Notes under the pieces: model-generated
Database searches by the model: none
Told to the model about the DNA's origin: nothing
What the model saw: only the letters and a program-made list of their open reading frames with translations
DNA from: Schistocephalus solidus
Lineage: Eukaryota > Platyhelminthes > Cestoda > Diphyllobothriidea > Diphyllobothriidae
DNA: 64,000 nt
Direction: 5' to 3'
Assembly: GCA_017591395.1 (NCBI GenBank)
Contig: WEDG01005251.1
Coordinates: 1-64,000 of the forward strand
Made by a program: the position numbers and the translations under genes
In this document: positions 53,401 to 62,400 of the stretch, piece by piece
How positions within the stretch are numbered: position 1 is the first letter of the stretch
Layout of the letters: the number at the start of each line of letters is the position of its first letter

Positions 53401-56400
53401 CTGAGTAGACTTATCCCGCCTCTCTTGCATGTACTCAATGGGATATCACTGGGATGCTTATTCCCGACAAGAAAGTGACTGAACTTTAGACAAAGTCTTA
53501 GTTTAATTTCCGTAAGGTAGAAATTATAGGAAATAAAGCCATAAATCTGAGCAACATTGGCCGTCGTTCTATCGGCATGAGGCCAATGATCTTATTTATA
53601 TGGTGACTACACCAAATTGAGTTTCCAGGCTCGAGTCAGCAGACACGGACAAGGCTGACAAGTTAGTCAGAAATGACTATGAACCGTAGCACTTAATAAT
53701 CGGGGGCAAGCCCGAAGCTCAAATGGTTGCTGCCTAATTTCGTCCGAGGGTATCTTCGTCGGAAATGATACTTTTGGCAGTCCGCTCATCATATTATCTT
53801 CCCTGGTCTGCAGTCTTTCAGTCGAAATTTGACTATCTATCACGAAACTGGTAAATTTGAAAGTATTCTTACCTTACTTATTCACTTGAGTGTAGTGTCC
53901 GCCATGAGGTTGCAGAAAAATAAATTGAGGCAACTTTATATGGCAAGTTACTGTGAATTTGTTTCTATTCATATGATACAAAATATAATCATAATAACGT
54001 TTATGTAGACGGGAGAGTCCCAATACTTGAAGTATCCAGGGCATAGAAGGAAATACATTGTTAAGAAATGTGAACTTTAATATGGGTTGAAATTATTCAG
54101 GGATCGCTTCTCGAAGTTATTATGAACAGCAATAAACAATGACTTTGGCGTGATAATGGGTGTTACAGTGCTCATGAAATACAATTTGGTATGGGTTTGG
54201 TTTCATGGGTTTGGCTGTATATCAGTCATATCGAAGGTCTGAAGGGGGTTGGGTAGTGGCAACTAGATTTAGCTTGCCATTGTTAATATAATGCTGTGCT
54301 AAAACCTGTGACTATGGCTGCGACCATGGAACTGCTTCGTCTTGTCTACAGAATTCATCAATTATCTCTCCGACTTCTGCTTGTTATCTGTTTCCCATGC
54401 TGGATTCTCGACAAAGATCGAAAATGCAGGCTAGGAAGGAGTGCGCTGTTGAGGGTTACCTTTCTTGCACGTTTTTAAACCACGCGTCCAGTGAAAACTG
54501 TTTCTATACTTCTGTCAAGGATGAGGGGGTTGAAACGTTTCTGTATTAGGTGTGTCAAATGTCCAGCCATATAGAGGAATCCTTTCACTCTGACTTGCTC
54601 TCGGGTCCAACTTTTCCCTTTATCTGTGATAAGCACAGCACTCACGCCAAAGAAACAGTTTCCTCGAGCAATGGAGAGAGGATGGGTGCCGATGGCATGT
54701 CCCTCTCACGGCGATCCAATCCCTTGAGGACCCAGATTCAATGACGTGAGAGGGACCAGTGTTCTTGTGACGCCTGAAGATATGAGCTTTGTTTCTAGCG
54801 GCCACTAGAAGACCATCGTCAGTCATCGTGCCTGTTTGCCACTGGGAGACGACGTATACGAGGATAGACAGTGTTATACTACAGCCAGGCTCGTGACAAC
54901 ATATTTTCTGGGGATGGAACTGGTTAGGATCGCGTTCAAATAACGGAATCACACATTTCTTTGGTGCATCTTTGGGTGCGTTCTCTGTTTTACGGAAATT
55001 TCAATCGAAGTTGAGCATTTTTTTCCATTCAGCATCACTATAGGCTCCTGTCTCGATCCTTCCACGCGACGTGCGCAGCAGTCGCTCAACGGTGATCTGG
55101 CGGGTGTGCAACTACTGTTGGGTCAAAATGAAGACCATAGCGTTTCCCGATGTCTTTCTCAGTGCGGTGAGACACTGCTTTTGCCGAAGGCAAGCGAGGT
55201 TAGTCGAATTTTTCTTACCAGGACTGATATTTTCGTTGAAATTGAATTTTCGCGGTAACACTTCCAATGAGCCAGAAGGTTATTAGTCCGCTTTTTTTTA
55301 AAATTCGGCCCAATGAACCATGTAGTATCCCTCTGTCCTAAGTATGGGTCACATACTCCAACTTTCAGAAATTCCTCAATTTTTAGCCTCTGAAAGGGTT
55401 GCCTAGCCCAACCAGTAATTGATTTACCAGCACCGCAAGACGTGCGGGCTAGCTACAAACTGCCTCCTTTCTAATCGCAGAGGCAGAGGCAGAGGTCGTT
55501 GTGGGTACTACAGAGCAGACTGCGTTTTTCAGGAATGTCACATATTGCGGCCCACAGTGTGAAAACTAGTTCAGAGGACAAGTTTTCATGCAACTACTCT
55601 GAGGTGAAGCAAACCTCCCGACAATGCTTTCTTCCAAAGGACTAATTTATTGCGCCTTTTCTTGAAAACGAAAGGACGAGAGAAATTCTAAATTTTCATT
55701 TAGGTTTCCCAAGGTCAGTTTATTATTTTTTGGTTGACAATCAAATCAATCAATCAATCAAATCAATCTCAAATTCGGGCCGTTGTCGACGACACCGTCC
55801 ACTGCATGCCTCATGGAGTTAGCGCAGCAACTATGACTTGCTTTTAATTATTTTAGAGTTAGTCAGTCTTACGAACCCTCCTCGTCTACTTTGTTCTGAT
55901 TGCAGGATATCAGTTGAGCGCTCCGACAAAAAGAAACGGCCCGTCTACGCTTACCACACATGACATTGTCCCCACAGCATGGGTCTGCCTTTTGTGAGGG
56001 CTGCTTGAATCTCACATGCGTGAGGGTGCAATAAAGGTCATAATAAAAAGGAGTTAATGCAGCCTGATTCTTAGTCCTGCAATCGTTCTAAAATACGCCT
56101 AAAAGGACAGAGTTATCCCATCAGTCGGAAACCGTCCAGGCTACGACCCTAGCGCATTGTGATTTATTCGAGAGCTTTGGCTTTATCATAAAGATAAATG
56201 CACTAATGTGCCGTGGGAGCGGATTCCAAAATGTCGACCTCTTTCCTCGCAAATGCCCTCATTCGACTGCCCGAACCTCTTAGTCAACTAGTAATGTTAT
56301 TCAAATCACTCACTGCCTTTTCAAGGATTAATCTTATTACTGAGTGTTCGGAATCTTCAACTGCCACTTTCGAACTTAACATAATTTGGAAATCGGCAGC

Positions 56401-59400
56401 GGAGATTAAGTTATCTCACTTTTCTGGTTAGCGGAGTTTCAACTAATGCATCCTTTGAAAAATTGAGTATGGAAATGTCAAACGATGTCATGGAATTCAC
56501 TGTTAATTGAATGCATTCGGGTGAGCTTTGTAAGATGCCGTTTTTATCGTCATCTATTGCTAAAATACATCTACTTATCGTAGTTACCATTAGCCGGCAA
56601 CCGTGCGGTAGGGAATACTTAAATGCTGCCCGCCGCTAGGCATGGAACCCGTCGTAATAAAAGTGACCTTGCGCTAAAATCCAGGGAAATTAGGGGTAAG
56701 GTTTAGAGTTAACGTTAGAGTGAAAGTTAGTGCCAGGGTTAAGGATAGGATTAATGTCGTGATTTTGGGCATGGATAATGTTTAGGTCAGTGTTTTTGAT
56801 AGGGTTAGAACACGCAAATATTGACTGCATGGAGCTGCCTCGAAGAAGAATTACTCACTGCCTTTCCTTGGATTCGAGAGTGGACATCTGTGTCCATCAC
56901 TGTGGCAAACTATCTTAAGATCTCAGGATGTTACTGGACGCTGAATTAATCCCTAGTAGACAATGAACAGCATTCGTTGTGGCCAGGATATCTTAGATAG
57001 CGCAGTTGTGCACAATCATTCACGTTGAACCAGTTTTACGGTAGATCCGCCAAATTAAACCGAAGAGCACATTGGGGCACGGCACGCGTTACTCGGGTCT
57101 ACGCGGTGCACGTTTACCATCGCACATCGGGGATGTGGTGACCCCCTGGGTACAGGCTACCCGCCACGCCAGTGAGTGTGACCTATCCCAGCACAGGGTG
57201 CCTGAAAGGTTCGAAAGAGTAAGGTTGACTCTGGGAAATCCATCTCCATGGCACTTCAGGGTAATCCTCACCATAATGAAGCGGACGCTGTGTCAAACTG
57301 TCGCGACCCGCTAATTGGTTAACTCGGCCACCCTCTCAGGACGAAAAGGCAGGCTCAATAGCTCCTTGCAACTGTGGCATGCCCAGTCCGATGGTATGCG
57401 AGCCGTCGCTGCCGCCCCATTTTCCTGCGAAAACCTAGTGCACGTCTACGTGGACTACTTCCTGTGTGGTCCGGTTCTTTATCTTTGTCAGCCACCGCGT
57501 CCTAGCCCATCTCCGGTCGTCCTTACTCTGTCTTGTCACGGAGCCGAGGAGAGATTGTAGCAGATGTTGCGCAAAGCTGCTGGCAACATAAGGTTCTTCA
57601 CGTCTAAGTAACCATGCTGCGCCCACCACCCTCTGAGGCACTACGGAAAAATTTTATTCTCTCTCTCTCTCTCTCCCTCCCCCTAGCTCCTCAACTCCGG
57701 TGGTGGAGTGCTGCTCACTAGCTCTAGTATTACTGTGACCACAGACAAATTAGAGCAGATGGTGAACCTCTTGAGCCACATTGCCTACGTCGGCCCAAAC
57801 CCGAACGACAACAAACTGATGGACGTATCTGCCACGGACAGCCTGGAACGGGAACTGCAGCTGCTAACAACCTACATGTAAGCTGACTGGTCTTTAATAG
57901 TAGGCCTTTTTTAACATTGTCTTAGCTCACTTTCGCGTGCGCCCATGTGTGCGTTGTGTATCCAGCGTTTGGCATCTTTCCTTTGCATGCGTTTCAATTC
58001 TTTAATTAAAGTCTGTTTTGCAACACGCGTGTGAGCAGGGTCGGTTCGTCAGACTTTATTGATAGGTTTCTTCGCAGACAGCTTCATCGTACGGCGGTAT
58101 AGTCGCATGTTGGAGCTCTCCTATTGGTTCATTTTCCACAAATCGTGTCGTCTTCTTCTATGCTCAAGTGCGCCTAATTTGCCATCCAGATACGTCATTT
58201 TGCATGCTTCCGACCTTCAATATATCAGTCTAGTGGTTATAACGGCACCTTTCTAAGCCATTGGCTAACTGCAAATCACTCTGGCCTACTTCCAGGTAAC
58301 ATTTGTTGGCTTAGGCTTTGAGAGAGCTACTGGTATATGGGAGAAAATTTTTTGTGAGACAGAAGACGGAAAATAATGGATGCATATGTCCAGAATTTGT
58401 TTTACTACTATATGAAATGGAACGGCCAATCTCTCAACTTCACTCTTAGATGGTGAAAGAGCAGGATTTTCTCTCATGTAATTCACGATTTCACGAGATG
58501 AATAATTTTCCAGATATAAATAACCACGATGGGATTTCAGAGTCAAAAGTTTTGGTGCACAGGCAGTCCAGATTGACTATCGAAACGCTCAAATGACAAG
58601 AAGTTTGTTGGGTTGATACGACTGGTCACCCGAGTCAGTAGCTGCGGCAACACTAATTAATCGATCTGTTAAGTTTCAGGTTAGCGCAGACGCATATCAA
58701 GAATGCGACAAATTAGCTTTAGATGGGCAAAGGCTGAGCTTGAGAACCAATCAACAGCTTTATTGTGCATAGGAAGCGTGCAGCACGATCTTTGAAAGAA
58801 TAGCTGTAGATTACTGTCTCCTGGAGATACAGGAGTATCATCCTGTAGGCTTCGTGTTACTGCGTGACTGTATGCAGATAAAGAATGTGGCTGAATGTAA
58901 CAATTGAACAGAAATTGTCCGACTGAATTTTAAATCTGCCACTGTGACAATCACGCCTGTTTCTTACCTCCCATAACCCGAATACCCAATGACCGTATAA
59001 CGTACACTACGAGAAATACTCGGCTTTGATGAAGTAGTGGTGACTAGCAAACGATTTTTATTAAAATGACATGGACGTACGTGGCATTAACCTCATTCCT
59101 CTCTGTTACGTATGAAACATTTCAAGGCAACTGCCAGCTTACGTGGGCTGAAGATGGGTAGGGGTTCAGTGACCAGCCCATAACAAGCTTTTAGTCTGCG
59201 CTCACCAAACCTCAGTTGCTGGATTCCAGCGAAGTCAACTCAAGTCGGCATTCTCGGAAGCTCTCTCTCCTTTGGGTTGAGAAAATCCGTCCCTTTTCGC
59301 TTCCCGGGATAGCTCCAAGGCGCGTTAGAAGCATTGTAGGGAAGACATATCGAGCAGAGCTGGGTGCACCATACCCTCTGCTAGTCTGAGCAAGGAAACC

Positions 59401-62400
59401 CGAAGGCGAGATCAGGTTTGCTGACTGAAGAAACACGAAAATCTATCCCCACTTCGTGCCAGACATATGTTTAGACTCCGTTTATGTCTCAGGCAGTAGC
59501 GTCTAGCTAATTGGCTCATTGCGAACGTTTGTTCTTTTTGGCATACAGGTGTGATGGAGCTCCACGCGCTAACATATCAGTCGCGCGAATACCACTCTAC
59601 CTGGCAGCTCCGTTTCCTCGTCCCAGCTGGGAAGCTGTGCCATCGCCACCTGCCGCTGCCTATCCAGTAGAAACTGTGGACCTGCCGGACAAATCCTTGT
59701 GGTTGCCCAAGGACGAAGTTGAGGACACTCCCGAGGACAGAAGACTGGACCGACAGGAGACCCGATCTCGAACGCCAAACCGGCCACCAGCGATTGGGGT
59801 CAATGGTGTGCACACGATCACAGCAGACATTCCTGTCACTGAGCCTGGCCTGCCCATGTTCCAGGAATTGAAGTTCACTCTGATCAATGTCAACGGTAGG
59901 TCATTGATTGCTGCTGACGCGCTGTCAAAACCGTTCACTTTTAGACACCAAATGTGACGAGGTAAAGCCAGAAATGCCACTGTGGTTTTGTCGGGGAGTA
60001 CTACAGCAGAAGGACATCCCACCGTGTCAAGGAGACCAGGGTAGCGCTCCGCAATTTTTAGCGCACTGACTACTTTTCTGGCTGCCATATCTTTAAGGAT
60101 TACTTATATGGCCTCCTAAGCAGGCCATGGGGACAAGAGGGTCTCGACTACGTAATAAAGTAGGCCATGCGCATAGCTCAAGGATGGCTAAATATTTCCG
60201 TGTCCCAAAACCAACACTAGCCCTTCCATGAACTTATATCATAGCCATAATCCTAACCCTAACCCTACAGTTAACAATAACCTTTAACGTAACACTTATC
60301 TTCGTCCTAACCCTGACGCATAACTTAACCGTAACCCATGCCATAAACGTAACCCTATTTTTCCTGGAATAGAGCGCAACGATAGCTGTATTGTGCGCGG
60401 TTTCTCTCATCATGTTCTGTGTAAAGGGGCATATAAGTCATATTTACCAACGTTATCCTCAAAGAGACCTGAATCTAAAATAGGAATAACCTAGTAATGT
60501 CCATGCGGGGTTCTGGCGGTAACACTATTAAATTGTCTAAGTAACACGGCAGCGATTATCACAGTGGTTGACTGTGTCCTCTCTAACCTCTGAAGCCACC
60601 TGCTATTCAGTAAATACTGCCAAACTGATAAAATCATTAACAGCATATATAGGTTTGCCATTGCGCCTCTTAGGGTCACACGAAAATCGCATATTGTGGG
60701 AAATTATTAATTTTAGAAGCAATAACCTCCAATGCCTCTCCTCCCACCAGTCTCACTAAATTCCTGCACTAGCCTGTCGTCGTTGATGCAAATATGAACG
60801 AACATTTGGGTTGTTTGTCTTTTATTCAATGTAGGCTTCAACCTTGATCTCACTAATGGGTGGGCTGTATCTTTGTTAGACCAAAAAAGAAATAAGACCG
60901 GTTCATGACGCTCTTTATCGGGCAGCGTAGAGTTCGCGAGAGTCCATAACTGCTGTGAGAGTTAGTAACTTTGTTCTGTACACAGGGCAGATAGCTGTGA
61001 GTCCGAATAGCAAAGGGCCCATTTGGGGGCGTGCATATTTGATATGTCAGTACTTGGCTGAGTACCTTGTGCTTGGATGTGTGGTTGGTTGGCTGGTTGG
61101 CCAGGGCATAGGGGCCCCGGCCGCGCCAGCCACCTGCACTCTCTCCCATCTCCGGTCTTCTTTGACTCTGTCTTGACACCGGACATAGATGGGGGAGGAG
61201 GATAGAGTGCGGTAGCTGCAGCGCAAGGCTACTATTACTTAAAACTAATTCACGCGCAAGTCACCGTCCTTGCACCACCCTTCCATGGAGCATGCGGTGG
61301 ACATCGTCGGACTACGACGGTCGAACTGTCGGTTGGTTGATCGATGGCGCGTGATCCAGAATCCGTGAGGCTGACAACCTTCGCCGATCGACGCGCCTGA
61401 GATGACGCCTAGTTTGTCCTCATTTTCGAAACCCAGCCTAGCTGGACAAGAGGCACCTTGTGGGGGCCACACGATAGATAAACGTTGGACTAGCACGGAG
61501 GCCAGAATGGGACACGGCGGGCGTTACTGGGGCTGCGTACCCGTAAAAAATGCCGGACGTGAGGTATGTGGTGACACGCCTAAGTGCAGGTTCCCGATCT
61601 CGCCTCCAGACTTCTTGACTTGGTCGTGACACTAAAATCAGGTAGGAGAGGAGGAGAGAGTACGATAGATGCGACAAGAGTCAAGTTGTCATTAAAAATT
61701 AATTCGCCTGCAAGTCACCGTCCCTGCGTTTACCCCAAATTTGTGTTCTTTACAAGGATCCAACCTTGTTGCGGTCCCCTAGGACCTGAACGATTCGAAA
61801 CATATTACATCTCATACTGGATAATGAGATTTGGAGTGAATAAAAGCTAATAATTTTAGTTAAACCTTCAAATTTCATTTTAACTTTCTCTTTAAAGGTT
61901 TCCCAATATGTTCTAAAAAACATTGATGGCAATAACAACAACTGGCCTCCCGTGGACACAGCCTCTCTTATAATGCAGCACTTTGCGACTTGCGTCGCGG
62001 AGGTTTTCCTGTGTTTTAATATTTTTTTCGGATTTTGCATTCATTTAGTGTGCCTTACGCAAAATTTTTGAGAAATGTATCGAGCCTTTACTCTAAATTA
62101 TCCATCGAAATATACAATTGGTCTAGAATTCACGCATTTTCGTTCTACAATTCAGGAGGTCCTAATGGTCGATCAGCCGAACGGGTGGCCTCCTCCGTGC
62201 TCCTGGATGAGTGCATCGTGATCCCGGTCAGTGCTCGACAGTTGAACATTAGCGCTGGAGAGCAGATTGTGTGGCAGACCAGCCGAGGCCAGAAATTAGG
62301 CATCCGCGGAGAATCGGATGCACACGGGGTCCGCCTTAAGGGTCGGCTCACAGCCGGTCAGTATGCCAGCTTGCTGCACAGTTTTCGCTACTGGCCGCCC

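Larger units (their letters stand above)
46577..55032 (+). other. Intron 8 of calsyntenin
   Basis: 8456 bp. It contains a short GT run (46669-46690), the tandem duplication at 49000-49890 and a telomere-like TIR element at 53046-53325. No gene was recognised. Confidence 0.75.
55199..57686 (+). other. Intron 9 of calsyntenin
   Basis: 2488 bp, GTTAGT to a (CT)n-rich acceptor. It carries one telomere-like element (56565-56850) and a GC-rich repeat copy (57065-57650). An (AATC)n stretch lies near 55740-55765. Confidence 0.8.
59896..62155 (+). other. Intron 11 of calsyntenin
   Basis: 2260 bp, GTAGGT to ATTCAG. It holds a telomere-like element (60085-60455) and the largest copy of the GC-rich repeat (61050-61720). 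Confidence 0.8.

Noticed and set aside
55071..55286. 71-codon frame overlapping exon 9
   Set aside because: Wrong frame; the family motifs NGDLAGVQ and CLSQCGE lie in the frame joined from exon 8.
60240..60360. True interstitial telomere or chromosome-fusion scar
   Set aside because: The repeat is degenerate, short, and embedded in an element with terminal inverted repeats present four times in introns of one gene.
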